NCBI RefSeq assembly: GCF_002234535.1
Contig: NZ_CP022521.1
Location: 2,976,001 to 3,040,000, forward strand
Reading direction: 5' to 3'
DNA: 64,000 bases
Source: Actinoalloteichus hoggarensis
GTDB lineage: Bacteria > Actinomycetota > Actinomycetes > Mycobacteriales > Pseudonocardiaceae
The notes beneath the pieces were generated by a model. The model had not been told where the DNA came from and ran no database searches. It was given only the letters and a program-made list of their open reading frames with translations. Shown here piece after piece: positions 35,419-44,554 of this stretch. The translations under genes were made by a program, and so were the position numbers. The number at the start of each line of letters is the position of its first letter. Within the stretch, counting starts at the first letter, position 1.

Positions 35419-35985
35419 ATGGCTCGTGTCATTCATGTATTCCGTCAACCCGACCGGTTCATCGCCGGGACCGTCGGGCAGCCCGGCGAGCGCAGCTTCT
35501 ACCTCCAGGCGTCCGAGGACGTCCGCAAGGTGAGCGTTCAGCTGGAGAAACAACAGGTCTCGGTCCTCGCCGAACGCATCGGCGCCCTCCTGGAGGAGGT
35601 GGCGCTGCGTTTCGACACCGAGGTCCCCGGTGCGGCGCCCGAGGCGGTCATCGACGTGGAACCACTCGACGTGCCGGTCGAGGAGGAGTTCCGCGTCGGA
35701 ACCATGGGTCTGGGTTGGGACGCCGAGACACACGCGGTCGTCATTGAGCTGTTGGCGATGACGGAGGAGGAGGTCGACGAGTCGGTCGTCCTCGACGACA
35801 CCGAGGAGGGCCCGGACGCGCTTCGAGTGTTCCTCACGCCGCTCCAGGCCAGGGCGTTCGCCGCGCGCGCGGAGCGGGTGGTCAACGCCGGACGCAAGCC
35901 GTGTCCGCTGTGTGGTGAGCCGTTGGACCCCGCCGGGCACATCTGTCCCCGGCAGAACGGCTACCGTCGCGGCGACGAGGGCTGA
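35419..35985 (+). CDS. DUF3090 family protein with C-terminal zinc ribbon
   Basis: A 188-residue conserved actinobacterial protein. It starts MARVIHVFRQPDRFIAGTVG and contains RSFYLQASEDVRKVSVQLEK, hallmarks of the DUF3090 family found next to SCO1664-type genes and often near mshC. The C-terminus has a zinc-ribbon-like CPLCGEPLDPAGHICPR with four metal ligands (three Cys and a His). Function is unknown. The ATG at 35419 follows a weak ribosome-binding region. The next gene begins 8 bases after the stop, so the two form an operon. Confidence 0.9.
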   Translation: MARVIHVFRQPDRFIAGTVGQPGERSFYLQASEDVRKVSVQLEKQQVSVLAERIGALLEEVALRFDTEVPGAAPEAVIDVEPLDVPVEEEFRVGTMGLGWDAETHAVVIELLAMTEEEVDESVVLDDTEEGPDALRVFLTPLQARAFAARAERVVNAGRKPCPLCGEPLDPAGHICPRQNGYRRGDEG

Positions 35986-35993
35986 GGCGGCCG

Positions 35994-36794
35994 GTGTCGG
36001 TGCAGCCCGATGATCCCGCCGCCCTGGAGTTCCTGCGTCGAGGCGGCATCGAGATCGAGGGACGGCTCGTCGCGGCCTCCAACGCCACGCTGTTCTGCTC
36101 GATCGAGCTGGACGGCGTCGAGGGGCACTGCGTCTACAAGCCGGTGCGGGGGGAGCAGCCGTTGTGGGACTTCCCCGACGGCACGCTCGCGGGCCGGGAG
36201 GTCGCGACCTATCTGATCAGCGCGGCCGCGGGCTGGGACCTGGTGCCGCCGACGGTGCTGCGGTCGGGGCCGTTCGGACCGGGCATGGTCCAGTTATGGA
36301 TCGACACCGACACCGACTCCGAGCTGGTGGACGTCGTGGGTGTCGACGACGTCCCGACCGGCTGGCGGCCGGTGCTGCACGCCCATGACCGGGCGGGAGA
36401 GCCGGCCGTGCTCGTTCACGCCGATCATCCGCGCCTGCGGACGATGGCGGTGCTCGACGCCGTGGTCAACAACGCCGACCGCAAGGGCGGGCACGTGTTG
36501 AGCACGGCCGAGGGCGCCGTGTACGCCGTCGATCACGGCATCTGCCTCAACGCCGAGGACAAGCTCAGAACGGTGTTGTGGGGCTGGATCGGCGAGTCCC
36601 TCGGCGACGAGACGCGGGAGACGCTCGGCTCGCTGCGCGCCCGCCTGGCGGGCTCGCTCGGTGACGCGCTGCACGACCACCTCACCCGGAAGGAGGTCGA
36701 GGCGTTCGGCCTGCGTCTCGATCGACTGGCGTCCGCCGGGGTGTATCCGGCGCCCTCCGACGACTGGCCCGCGATCCCGTGGCCCGCGTTCTGA
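35994..36794 (+). CDS. SCO1664 family protein (PI3/4-kinase-like fold)
   Basis: A 266-residue protein. The N-terminal lobe has HCVYKPVRGEQPLWDFP with a likely nucleotide-binding Lys, then LAGREVATYLISAAAGWDLV. The catalytic-loop-like stretch is VLDAVVNNADRKGGHVL, and AVDHGICLN resembles a DFG-type metal-binding segment. This matches the kinase-like family named after SCO1664. It follows DUF3090 with 8 bases between and a GTG start. Function is unknown; the pairing suggests the two act together. In Streptomyces coelicolor this gene adjoins mshC, but here mshC is 16 kb away. Confidence 0.9.
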   Translation: MSVQPDDPAALEFLRRGGIEIEGRLVAASNATLFCSIELDGVEGHCVYKPVRGEQPLWDFPDGTLAGREVATYLISAAAGWDLVPPTVLRSGPFGPGMVQLWIDTDTDSELVDVVGVDDVPTGWRPVLHAHDRAGEPAVLVHADHPRLRTMAVLDAVVNNADRKGGHVLSTAEGAVYAVDHGICLNAEDKLRTVLWGWIGESLGDETRETLGSLRARLAGSLGDALHDHLTRKEVEAFGLRLDRLASAGVYPAPSDDWPAIPWPAF

Positions 36795-37009
36795 GGCGAC
36801 CGCCCGCTCATCCGGCCGAGGCCGACCAGACGGCCCCGGCGTGTTCCGTACCTGTCGGGCAGGGGCCGGCCCGACGGCGTCGCGGGAACCGCGCCCGCCC
36901 GGACAGGAGGGCCCGGCCGCACGAGGCGGTCGGCGGGTCCGCCGAGCCGTAGGGCGGCCGGAGCGCCGAAGCGTGGCCGGGTCCTCGCCCGCTCGGTTAC
37001 GGTCTGGCT

Positions 37010-37405
37010 GTGGGGATCATGTACCGGTGGCGTGGCGAATTCGACAGCGCGGCCGTGGAGGCGTTGCACGCGGAGGGCTTCGGGCACGAGCCCGGCTCGC
37101 GAGACTGGCGAGGACAGGTCGGCCGACACAGTCTCGGCTGGGTGTGTGCGTGGTCGCGGTCCGAGCTCGTGGGTTTCGTCAACGTCGCCTGGGACGGTGC
37201 CGGACATGCCTTCCTGGTGGACACGGTGGTGGCCCGGTCGGCCCGCCGCCGGGGAGTGGGGACGGGACTGGTCTCCGTGGCCACGCGGGAGGCCTCGGCG
37301 GCGGGCTGCGAGTGGCTGCACGTCGACTTCGCGGATGACCTGAGCGACTTCTATCTCACGGCCTGCGGATTGCGGCCGACCGCCGGCGGACTCGTCGCAC
37401 TCTGA
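37010..37405 (+). CDS. GNAT family N-acetyltransferase
   Basis: A 131-residue acetyltransferase. The acetyl-CoA pyrophosphate-binding motif A is VVARSARRRGVGTGLVSVAT (about 73-92), preceded by LVGFVNVAWDGAGHAFLVDT. The length fits a single minimal GNAT domain. The start is either the GTG at 37010 or the ATG at 37019; a GGGGA lies too close to the latter. The substrate is unknown. It stands alone between the SCO1664 and deaminase genes. Confidence 0.85.
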   Translation: MGIMYRWRGEFDSAAVEALHAEGFGHEPGSRDWRGQVGRHSLGWVCAWSRSELVGFVNVAWDGAGHAFLVDTVVARSARRRGVGTGLVSVATREASAAGCEWLHVDFADDLSDFYLTACGLRPTAGGLVAL

Positions 37406-37545
37406 GCCACCGCGACGACCGCGACGATGCGCCGACTCGGCGACCGGCCCGCTCCCGGACAGGTCACCGATCGGGCCGTCCGAGTGATCCGGTCGGGCAC
37501 TTCGTTCGCCGACTCACGGTCGCAGGCCTGCGACGGGCACACTGG

Positions 37546-38019
37546 ATGGTCATGACCACTTCCGTCGTCCCGCCCTCCCGCGACCGCGCCCTGCTGCGAC
37601 AGGCCGTCGCCCTCGCCGAGAAGTGCCCGCGTTCCGCAGGGGCCTTCGCCGTCGGCGCGCTCGTCGCCGACGCGGCGGGCGAGATCATCGCCACCGGCTA
37701 CTCTCGGGAGACCGACTCCCATGATCACGCCGAGGAGGTCGCGCTGGCGCGTGTGGCTCCGGACGATCCTCGGCTGGCGACCGCGACGATCTACAGCTCG
37801 TTGGAGCCGTGCAGCACCCGGTCCTCGCGTCCGAGGAGCTGTACCCGGCTGATCCTGGACACGCCGATCCCGCGTGTCGTGTTCGCCTGGCGGGAGCCCG
37901 CGATCTTCGTGGACTGCGAAGGGGCCGAGCAGCTTCGCGCGGCAGGCCGAGAGGTGGTGGAGCTGGCCGAGTTCGCCGACCTCGCGCGACGCCCCAACAC
38001 ACATCTCTTCGGCGGCTGA
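37546..38019 (+). CDS. Zinc-dependent cytidine/RibD-like deaminase
   Basis: A 157-residue enzyme. The zinc site is His61-Ala-Glu63 (HAEE) and Cys89 with Cys99 (EPCSTRSSRPRSC). The 9-residue spacing between the cysteines resembles the RibD deaminase (PC-x8-C) more than cytidine deaminase (PCxxC). Glu63 would be the proton shuttle. A stand-alone domain of this type could deaminate a pyrimidine or a riboflavin precursor; no rib genes are nearby. ATGs at 37546 and 37552 are both possible starts. Confidence 0.85.
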   Translation: MVMTTSVVPPSRDRALLRQAVALAEKCPRSAGAFAVGALVADAAGEIIATGYSRETDSHDHAEEVALARVAPDDPRLATATIYSSLEPCSTRSSRPRSCTRLILDTPIPRVVFAWREPAIFVDCEGAEQLRAAGREVVELAEFADLARRPNTHLFGG

Positions 38020-38275
38020 CGTCGGTCGACGAATCGGTACGGCGCGTTCGGGACGCGGCGAGGGCGGCCCCGACTCGGCGGCCGTCGGGTCCGGTGCCGC
38101 AGGCTCGGCAGGCGGACGGCGCGGTGACGAGATCCCCGCTGCCGGGCGACTTGACCGCGGTCGATCACGCGGCCAGGCTGCGCAGGGGCGATGACGCTGC
38201 GCGATCGTGTGGTGACCGATGCGGCGTCGGCCGTGGTCCGGCCCGCCCGCTCTGTTCGTTCGAGACGGGAGCGGC

Positions 38276-39076
38276 ATGATGGAGACCGACGTGAACTGGA
38301 CCGGCACCGGGATCGATCTGGACCGGCCCAACGCGGCGCGGATGTACGACTACTACCTCGGCGGTGCCTTCAACTTCGCGGCGGATCGGGATCTCGCCGA
38401 ACAGGCCGTACAGGTCATGCCGTGGATGCGGGAGGCGGTGGCGGCGAACCGATCGTTCCTCGCCAGGGCGGTGCGTCACTGTGTCGCGCACGGCATCCGC
38501 CAGTTCCTCGATCTGGGGTCGGGCATCCCGACGGTCGGCAACGTGCACGAGATCGCCCAGGCCGCGGACCCGAGCTGTCGGGTCGCCTACGTCGACAACG
38601 AGGCGGTGGCGGTCGCCCACAGCAGCCAGCTGTTGGCGACCGACCCGCAGACGACCATCACGCGGGCCGACCTCCGTGATCCCGCCCGTGTGCTTGCCGC
38701 GCCGACGGTGCGGGAGCTCATCGACTTCAGCGAGCCGGTGGCGGTGCTGGCGGTGGCGGTGCTGCACTTCGTCCCCGAGGCGGGACGACCCGAGGAGATC
38801 CTCGCGGACTACCGCCGGGCGATGGCACCGGGAAGCAGGTTCGTGCTCTCGCATGTGACCGGCGATCACGATCCCGAGCAGGCCGAGGCGGCGGCGCGGG
38901 TCTATCAACGAGCCGACACCCCGGTGCTGCCCAGGAGCCGGGAGCGGCTGGCGGCGATGCTGGCGGGTTTCACGCTGGTTCCGCCCGGCCTGGTGGATGC
39001 CACGGAGTGGCACAGCACTCCTGCGGCGGGCGCGGAACACGTGGGCTTCTACGCGGCGGTCGCCGTGGTCGAGTAG
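38276..39076 (+). CDS. SAM-dependent methyltransferase, SAV2177/DUF574 family (copy 2)
   Basis: A 266-residue paralogue of the protein encoded at 11377-12198. Shared signatures are RPNAARMYDYYLGGAFNFAA, FLDLGSGIPTVGNVHE, VAYVDNEAVAVAHS and VLHFVPEAG. GGGAG lies just ahead of two consecutive ATG codons at 38276 and 38279. The two copies differ substantially away from the SAM-binding core, so they probably methylate different substrates. It is not in an obvious operon. Confidence 0.9.
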   Translation: MMETDVNWTGTGIDLDRPNAARMYDYYLGGAFNFAADRDLAEQAVQVMPWMREAVAANRSFLARAVRHCVAHGIRQFLDLGSGIPTVGNVHEIAQAADPSCRVAYVDNEAVAVAHSSQLLATDPQTTITRADLRDPARVLAAPTVRELIDFSEPVAVLAVAVLHFVPEAGRPEEILADYRRAMAPGSRFVLSHVTGDHDPEQAEAAARVYQRADTPVLPRSRERLAAMLAGFTLVPPGLVDATEWHSTPAAGAEHVGFYAAVAVVE

Positions 39077-39250
39077 CGCTGCACGACGCACGTCGGCGGA
39101 CGCTCACCCGGCAGTCTGCTCGGTTCCTCGGCCCGGGGCGGGAAGCGGGCGGACGAATCGGCGGACGAGGAGGGAGCCTGCCGAGCGAGGAACGCCGCCG
39201 GTCGACGAGGTACCGCGGCACGGTGAGCATCGGGCCGGGCCGCGCTTCGC

Positions 39251-39499
39251 TCAGCCCTCGCCGGACCCGTGCCCGCCGAGCCGGTGCCTCTTCTCCGCGG
39301 CGAAGGCGTCGAAGCGCTCGAACAGCGGCGTCGCCGCCCAGGCGACCAGGGCCCACAGGCCGAAGAAGGCCAGATAGGTCAGCGGGAGTCCGGTCAGCGG
39401 GATGCCCGCGGGCATGGCGAACAGCGCGAAGACCACGGTCATGAAGGCGGCGGAGACCAGGGCGGTCACGATGCGATGGCGAGTGCTGGAACGGTCCAT
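39251..39499 (-). CDS. Small two-helix membrane protein of unknown function
   Basis: An 82-residue protein with two hydrophobic segments (about 8-32 and 34-58: IVTALVSAAFMTVVFALFAM and LTYLAFFGLWALVAWAATPL) joined by a tight turn, and a charged C-terminus ending in His/Gly-rich residues. An AGGAGAGG ribosome-binding site precedes the ATG at 39497-39499, which supports a real gene. I cannot name a family. It converges with the DUF574 copy 2 gene. Confidence 0.65.
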   Translation of the reverse strand: MDRSSTRHRIVTALVSAAFMTVVFALFAMPAGIPLTGLPLTYLAFFGLWALVAWAATPLFERFDAFAAEKRHRLGGHGSGEG

Positions 39500-39715
39500 C
39501 GTGCTTCCTCTCCTCCGAGGGACGAGAAGCCGGCGTCTCTCGGACCTGTGTCGAGTCGGACCTGTGCCGGGTCCGGCCGTCGAGCCCGACCCGTCGAATT
39601 CGACGAGATCGGGACACGTCTCCCGCGATGGTAGGCGCGCGGCGGTCAGGAATGGCCCATCGAGGACGACACGCCACGATCGGTGTAGATCCGCAACCTG
39701 CCCTCGATCAGCGGG

Positions 39716-40099
39716 TCACCGGACCAATGCGATCATCAGCCGATCCAGCTCCACCGCCGGGTCGTCGGTCAGTCCGGCGTGGACGGCACCGGTCTGCACG
39801 ACCGTGCTGCGCGGCGCGGTCAGCCAACGGAAGCGCTGCCCGAGGCTCGTCTGACACGCGGGCACCTGTCGGTCGGCGCCCGAGCACACCTGTTCCACGG
39901 ACCGCAGCGCCGCGACGACGGACTCCACGTCGACGTCGCGGTCGAGTGCCCGGAGGCGATCGGTGTCCAGCTCGACGGCGGCGCCGAGGAAGTCGAGCCT
40001 GCCGCAGTACAGCAGGACCCCGGCGTTGATCGACTCCGCGCGCTCGATGCGGGGCATCACACGCAGCGTCGCGTATTCGAACACGGCGAGCTCGCTCAT
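39716..40099 (-). CDS. DUF3037 family protein
   Basis: A 127-residue protein with the DUF3037 opening (FEYATLRVMPRIERAESINA, then GVLLYCGRL). Family members occur with HipA-like kinase genes; their role is unknown. GGAGGGACGAC precedes the ATG at 40097-40099, which overlaps the stop of the kinase gene by ATGA. The tight coupling suggests a stoichiometric partner, perhaps a substrate, adaptor or antidote of the kinase. Confidence 0.85.
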   Translation of the reverse strand: MSELAVFEYATLRVMPRIERAESINAGVLLYCGRLDFLGAAVELDTDRLRALDRDVDVESVVAALRSVEQVCSGADRQVPACQTSLGQRFRWLTAPRSTVVQTGAVHAGLTDDPAVELDRLMIALVR

Positions 40100-40854
40100 G
40101 TCGTCCCTCCGGGAAGCCAGCGCGGAGCCGACTCGATTCGACGCAGGAAGTGGCTCACATAGGCCGCTCGGCGTTCGGCGGCGTCGGATCCGCCGTCCGC
40201 GTCGATCAACCACGGATCGGGCACGAGGGCCACGACCTCGGTGAGCAGCGACTCGGTCACCGCGGGCGCCAGCTCGCGATGGACGCCCGCGAGGTCGGCC
40301 GCGTGGCGCACGAGCACGTGATCGTCCGATCGGAAGGGTCGAGTCGCCGCCGTCCCCGCCCGAGGCCAGTCGTGATGAAACCAGAGAGCCGCGCCGTGGT
40401 CGATCAACCACAGCTCGCGATGCCAGCGCAACAGGTTCGGATTGCGCCAGCTGCGGTCGACGTTGTCGATCAGCGCGTCGAACCACAGCACTCGGGACGC
40501 CTCCTCGGCGTCCGGCGGGAACGCCTCGGGATCGAAGCCGAACGCGCCCGGCAGGAAGTCCATGCCCAGGTTCAGCCCGCTGCTGGCCGCCAGCAGCTCT
40601 TGGACCTCCTCGTCGGGTTCGTGTCGCGCGATGCGCGGGTCCATCTCGACCAGTACGAGATCGGGGACGCGGAAACCGAGCCTGCGTGCCAGCTCGCCCG
40701 CGATGATCTCCGCCGCCAACACCTTGGGCCCCTGGCCCGCCGCTCGGAACTTCACGACGTAGGTGCCCTCGTCGTCGGCCTCGACCAGGCCGGGGAGGGA
40801 GCCGCCCTCGCGGAGCGGTGTCACGTACCGCGTCCCGGTCACCGTCGGGATCAC
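40096..40854 (-). CDS. HipA-like kinase
   Basis: A 252-residue predicted kinase. The N-terminal lobe (LVEADDEGTYVVKFRAAGQG) has the ATP-anchoring Lys, followed by VLAAEIIAGELARRLGFRVP. The catalytic loop is WFDALIDNVDRSWRNPNLL and the metal-binding segment is LWLIDHGAALWF. The GTG start at 40854 is supported by GGAAGG. It is shorter than E. coli HipA (440 residues) and lacks its N-terminal domain. It is coupled to DUF3037 rather than to a HipB-type antitoxin. The target of phosphorylation is unknown. Confidence 0.85.
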   Translation of the reverse strand: MIPTVTGTRYVTPLREGGSLPGLVEADDEGTYVVKFRAAGQGPKVLAAEIIAGELARRLGFRVPDLVLVEMDPRIARHEPDEEVQELLAASSGLNLGMDFLPGAFGFDPEAFPPDAEEASRVLWFDALIDNVDRSWRNPNLLRWHRELWLIDHGAALWFHHDWPRAGTAATRPFRSDDHVLVRHAADLAGVHRELAPAVTESLLTEVVALVPDPWLIDADGGSDAAERRAAYVSHFLRRIESAPRWLPGGTT

Positions 40855-41081
40855 CCTGGCCGCCTTCCCGCGACGCCCGTGCGTCGCCGAGCACACCGTA
40901 ATGCGCGACCCGGAGAGCGAGCAGGCAGCCCTGCGGCGTGGTGCCGCGCACCCCGGCGACGGCGGGCCCGGCGGCCCGGACGTTCGCGGCCCTAAGCCTT
41001 GCGATCCGCAGGCTCCGGGCCGCACGAGACCTGGAGCCGCTCGACGTGGTCGGGCGCGCCGATTCTGCGTAGCGTCGAGGC

Positions 41082-42500
41082 GTGAGCGATCTTCCGACGT
41101 CCGTCGCCCCCGCGACCCCCGACGACCTGCCCGCGACCCTCGGCGCACTACGTGCCACCGGACACCGACTGCGCGGCGTCAAGGACGAGCTGCGGGAGAA
41201 TCTGCTGGCGGCACTGCGCGCGGGCATCGACCCGTGGCCGGGCATCGTGGGCTTCGACCGCACCGTCCTGCCGCAGCTCGAGCGCGCCCTGCTCGCCGGG
41301 CACGACATCGTGCTGCTCGGCGAGCGAGGGCAGGGCAAGACCCGTCTGCTGCGCACCCTCGTCGGACTGCTCGACGAGTGGGCTCCGGTGATCCGCGGCG
41401 CCGAGCTGGCCGAGCATCCGTTCGACCCGATCACTCCCGCGAGCCGTCGTCGAGCTGCCGAACTCGGCGCGGACCTGCCGATCGACTGGGTGCACCGGTC
41501 CGCCCGCTACACCGAGAAACTGGCCACGCCGGACTCCTCGGTCGGCGACCTCATCGGCGACGTGGACCCCGTCAAGGTCGCCGAGGGACGCAGCCTCGGC
41601 GACCCGGAGACCATCCACTTCGGCCTGGTCCCGCGTGCCCACCGCGGCATCGTGGCGATCAACGAGCTGCCCGACCTCGCCGAACGCATCCAGGTCGCCC
41701 TCCTCAACGTCATGGAGGAGCGCGACGTCCAGGTACGCGGCTACACGTTGCGCCTGCCGTTGGACGTCGTGGTCGCCGCCACCGCGAACCCGGAGGACTA
41801 CACGAACCGCGGGCGGATCATCACCCCGCTCAAGGATCGTTTCGGAGCCGAGATCCGCACGCACTACCCGCTGGAGATCGCGGCGGAGACGGCGCTGGTC
41901 CGGCAGGAGGCGGACCTGGTCGCGGAGGTCGGCGATCACCTGGTGGAGGTGCTGGCCCGCTTCGTGCGGAGTCTGCGGGAGTCCACGTCGGTGGACCAGC
42001 GGTCCGGCGTGTCGGCGCGCTTCGCGGTGGCCGCCGCCGAGACGGTCGCGGCCGCCGCGCTGCGCCGCGCCGCCCGCACCGGTGAGGCCGATGCCGTGGC
42101 CCGGCCGGTCGATCTCGACGGCGTCGTCCCCGTGCTGCGCGGAAAGATCGAGTTCGAAGCGGGAGAGGAGGGGCGCGAGGAGGAGCTGCTCGGCCACCTG
42201 CTATGCCGGGCGACCGCGGACACCGCCCGGCAGCTGCTCGCGGGCGTCGACCTCGGGCCGCTGGCCGAGGCAGTCGCGACCACCCCGGTCGCCACGGGGG
42301 AGCGGGTCACGGCCGAGGCGTTGCTGCGGACGCTGCCCGAGCTGCCCGTGACGGCGGAGGTCGCGAAGCGGCTGGGCGCCGACCCGACCGGCGCGGCGGG
42401 CCCGATCGCCTCCGCGGTCGAGCTGGCGCTGGAACTGTTGTATCTGTCTCGACGGCTCGGCAAGGACACCGACGACGACCAGACCGTCTACGGCGTGTGA
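41082..42500 (+). CDS. MoxR/magnesium-chelatase-I-like AAA+ ATPase
   Basis: A 472-residue ATPase. Walker A is GERGQGKT at 80-87; Walker B lies in GIVAINELPDLAERIQVALL; sensor 1 is VVAATANPEDYTNRGRI and the arginine finger region is PLKDRFGAEIRTHY. The helix-2 insert and these motifs resemble ChlI/BchI and MoxR proteins. The GTG start lies 228 bases from the divergent HipA-like gene. The VWA-protein gene follows immediately, the usual ATPase-VWA partnership for metal insertion or complex remodelling. No chelatase H subunit or cobalamin/bacteriochlorophyll gene is adjacent, so a remodelling role is more likely. Confidence 0.88.
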   Translation: MSDLPTSVAPATPDDLPATLGALRATGHRLRGVKDELRENLLAALRAGIDPWPGIVGFDRTVLPQLERALLAGHDIVLLGERGQGKTRLLRTLVGLLDEWAPVIRGAELAEHPFDPITPASRRRAAELGADLPIDWVHRSARYTEKLATPDSSVGDLIGDVDPVKVAEGRSLGDPETIHFGLVPRAHRGIVAINELPDLAERIQVALLNVMEERDVQVRGYTLRLPLDVVVAATANPEDYTNRGRIITPLKDRFGAEIRTHYPLEIAAETALVRQEADLVAEVGDHLVEVLARFVRSLRESTSVDQRSGVSARFAVAAAETVAAAALRRAARTGEADAVARPVDLDGVVPVLRGKIEFEAGEEGREEELLGHLLCRATADTARQLLAGVDLGPLAEAVATTPVATGERVTAEALLRTLPELPVTAEVAKRLGADPTGAAGPIASAVELALELLYLSRRLGKDTDDDQTVYGV

Positions 42501-42523
42501 CCCGGGACGGAGACGAGGACGAG

Positions 42524-44554
42524 ATGGACGACGGCACAGAGGACGGCGAGTCACGCCGGACCGGCCTCGGCGGGGACGACGCGGGGAGAGGTGCCGCGGG
42601 TCCAGGCCCGGCGGGCTATCGCTACGTCCGCTGGCTCGGCGGCCCCGATCCGCTCGCGCCGCCGCTGGATCTGCGGGCGGCGCTGACGGAGTTGGGCCGG
42701 GACGTCATGGACGGCTCGTCGGCCAGGGCCGCGCTACGGGAACTGCTGCGACGAGGACTGCCCGCTCGCACCGGGCTCGACGAGCTGACCAGGCGAGTCT
42801 GGGAGCAGCGCTCGCGGCTGCAACGGCGACATCGGGTCGACGGGACGCTGACCGAGGTCCGTGAGCTGCTCGCCCGCGCCGTGGCGGAGGAGCGACGGGT
42901 GCTGTTCCCCGAGCCGACCGACGACGCGCGGTTCCGTGAGATGCGGCTCGACGCGCTGCCGAACAACCCGGGCCGGGCGGTACGGGAGCTGGGCGACTAC
43001 CGGTGGCGATCCGATCAGGCGGCGGCCGACTACGCGCGGATCCGGGAACTCCTCGGCGAGCAGCTGCTCGACGCCCGCTTCGAGGGGATGCGGCAGGCGA
43101 TGCGCGAGGCCGGGCCGGAGCAGGCGGCACAGGTCCGTGCGATGCTCGCCGACCTCAACGCTCTGCTCGCGGCGCATGCCTCGGGCGCGGCCGACGTGCC
43201 CGCGAGGTTCGCCGCCTTCATGGCCGAGCACGGTCGCCTCTTCCCGGAGCGCCCCCGTGACGTGGAGGAGTTGATCGACATCCTGGCGGCCCGCGCGGCC
43301 GCGGCGGCCAGGACCCTCAACTCGCTCTCGCCCGAGCAGCGCGCCGAGCTGACCGAGTTGTCCAGACAGGCCTTCGGCGATGCTCGGCTGTCCGAGGCGC
43401 TCGGCGAGCTGGACACCCGATTGCGAGCTCTGCGGCCTGGAGAGGACTGGCGGGGCAGCGGCCGGTTTCGGGGCGACCAGCCCTTGTCGCTGTCCGAGGC
43501 CGCCGAGGTCATGACGGAGCTGGGTGAACTCGACGAGCTGGCCGAACAGCTCGCCCAGGACTATCCGGGCGCCCGCCTGGAGGACGTGGACCTGGCGGCG
43601 CTGGAACGCGGACTCGGGCCCGACGCGCGGATCGCCGTGCGCGGCCTGGTCGAGCTGGAACAGGAGTTGACGCGGGGCGGTCTCCTGCGCCGCGCCGCCG
43701 ACGGCGGTCTGCGACTCACGCCGCGCGCCCTGCGCACACTGGGCCAAGAGCTGCTGCGCGACGTGCTGGACGAGATGCGGGACCGGCGCGGCGAGCGGGA
43801 CACCCGCCGCACGGGGGCGGCAGGCGAGCCGACCGGGTCGACCAGGGCGTGGCGGTTCGGCGACACCGAGCCGTGGGACGCGGCCACGACCGCGCGCAAT
43901 GCCGCGTTGCGCCGCGCCGCCCTACCCGGACCCCCGTTGGCGGTGTCCGACATCGAGATCGCCGAGACCGAGACACGCACGCGCGCGGCGGTGGTGTTGT
44001 GCGTGGACGTGTCCTGGTCCATGGTGCAGGACGGCCGATGGGCGCCGATGAAGCGCACGGCGCTGGCCCTGCATCACCTGGTGAGCACGCGCTTCCGGGG
44101 CGACGATCTGCGGATCGTCACCTTCGGCAGGCATGCCGCGACGACGGACATCGCGGGGCTCACCGAGCTGGAGGCCACGATGGAGCAGGGCACGAACCTG
44201 CACCACGCGCTCCTGCTCGCGGGCAGGCATCTGCGGAGGCGGCCGGACGCGATGCCCGTCGTCCTGGTGGTCACCGACGGTGAGCCCACCGCGCACCTGG
44301 AATCCGACGGCGAGACGGTGTTCGACTATCCGCCGCGGCCGCGGACGCTGCGGGCCACACTGGCCGAGGTGGAGACGCTGGCCAGGGCGGGCACGGCGTT
44401 GAGCGTCTTCCGACTCGGCGACGACGAGCGTCTCACCGCCTTCGTCGAACTGCTCGCACGTCGGGCAGGCGGACGGGTGTTCGCCCCCGACCTCGACGGG
44501 TTGGGCGCGGCCGTGGTCGGCGACTACCTGCGAACGCGACGTTCGCGGCGGTGA
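42524..44554 (+). CDS. VWA-domain protein, partner of the ChlI/MoxR-like ATPase
   Basis: A 676-residue protein. The N-terminal 450 residues are helical and charged (repeated Arg/Glu/Leu segments). The C-terminal VWA domain has a full MIDAS metal site: Asp495-x-Ser497-x-Ser499 (CVDVSWSM), the Thr in MEQGTNLHHA and the Asp in VVTDGEPTAH. The start is taken as the ATG at 42524, after GAGGACGAG; a GTG at 42497 overlapping the ATPase stop (GTGTGA) would add nine residues. It would act as the substrate-binding arm for the ATPase. Confidence 0.88.
   Translation: MDDGTEDGESRRTGLGGDDAGRGAAGPGPAGYRYVRWLGGPDPLAPPLDLRAALTELGRDVMDGSSARAALRELLRRGLPARTGLDELTRRVWEQRSRLQRRHRVDGTLTEVRELLARAVAEERRVLFPEPTDDARFREMRLDALPNNPGRAVRELGDYRWRSDQAAADYARIRELLGEQLLDARFEGMRQAMREAGPEQAAQVRAMLADLNALLAAHASGAADVPARFAAFMAEHGRLFPERPRDVEELIDILAARAAAAARTLNSLSPEQRAELTELSRQAFGDARLSEALGELDTRLRALRPGEDWRGSGRFRGDQPLSLSEAAEVMTELGELDELAEQLAQDYPGARLEDVDLAALERGLGPDARIAVRGLVELEQELTRGGLLRRAADGGLRLTPRALRTLGQELLRDVLDEMRDRRGERDTRRTGAAGEPTGSTRAWRFGDTEPWDAATTARNAALRRAALPGPPLAVSDIEIAETETRTRAAVVLCVDVSWSMVQDGRWAPMKRTALALHHLVSTRFRGDDLRIVTFGRHAATTDIAGLTELEATMEQGTNLHHALLLAGRHLRRRPDAMPVVLVVTDGEPTAHLESDGETVFDYPPRPRTLRATLAEVETLARAGTALSVFRLGDDERLTAFVELLARRAGGRVFAPDLDGLGAAVVGDYLRTRRSRR

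Noticed and set aside
41082-44554. Magnesium or cobalt chelatase
   Set aside because: The ATPase and VWA proteins resemble chelatase I and D subunits, but no large H/CobN subunit or tetrapyrrole gene is nearby, so a chelatase role is not supported.
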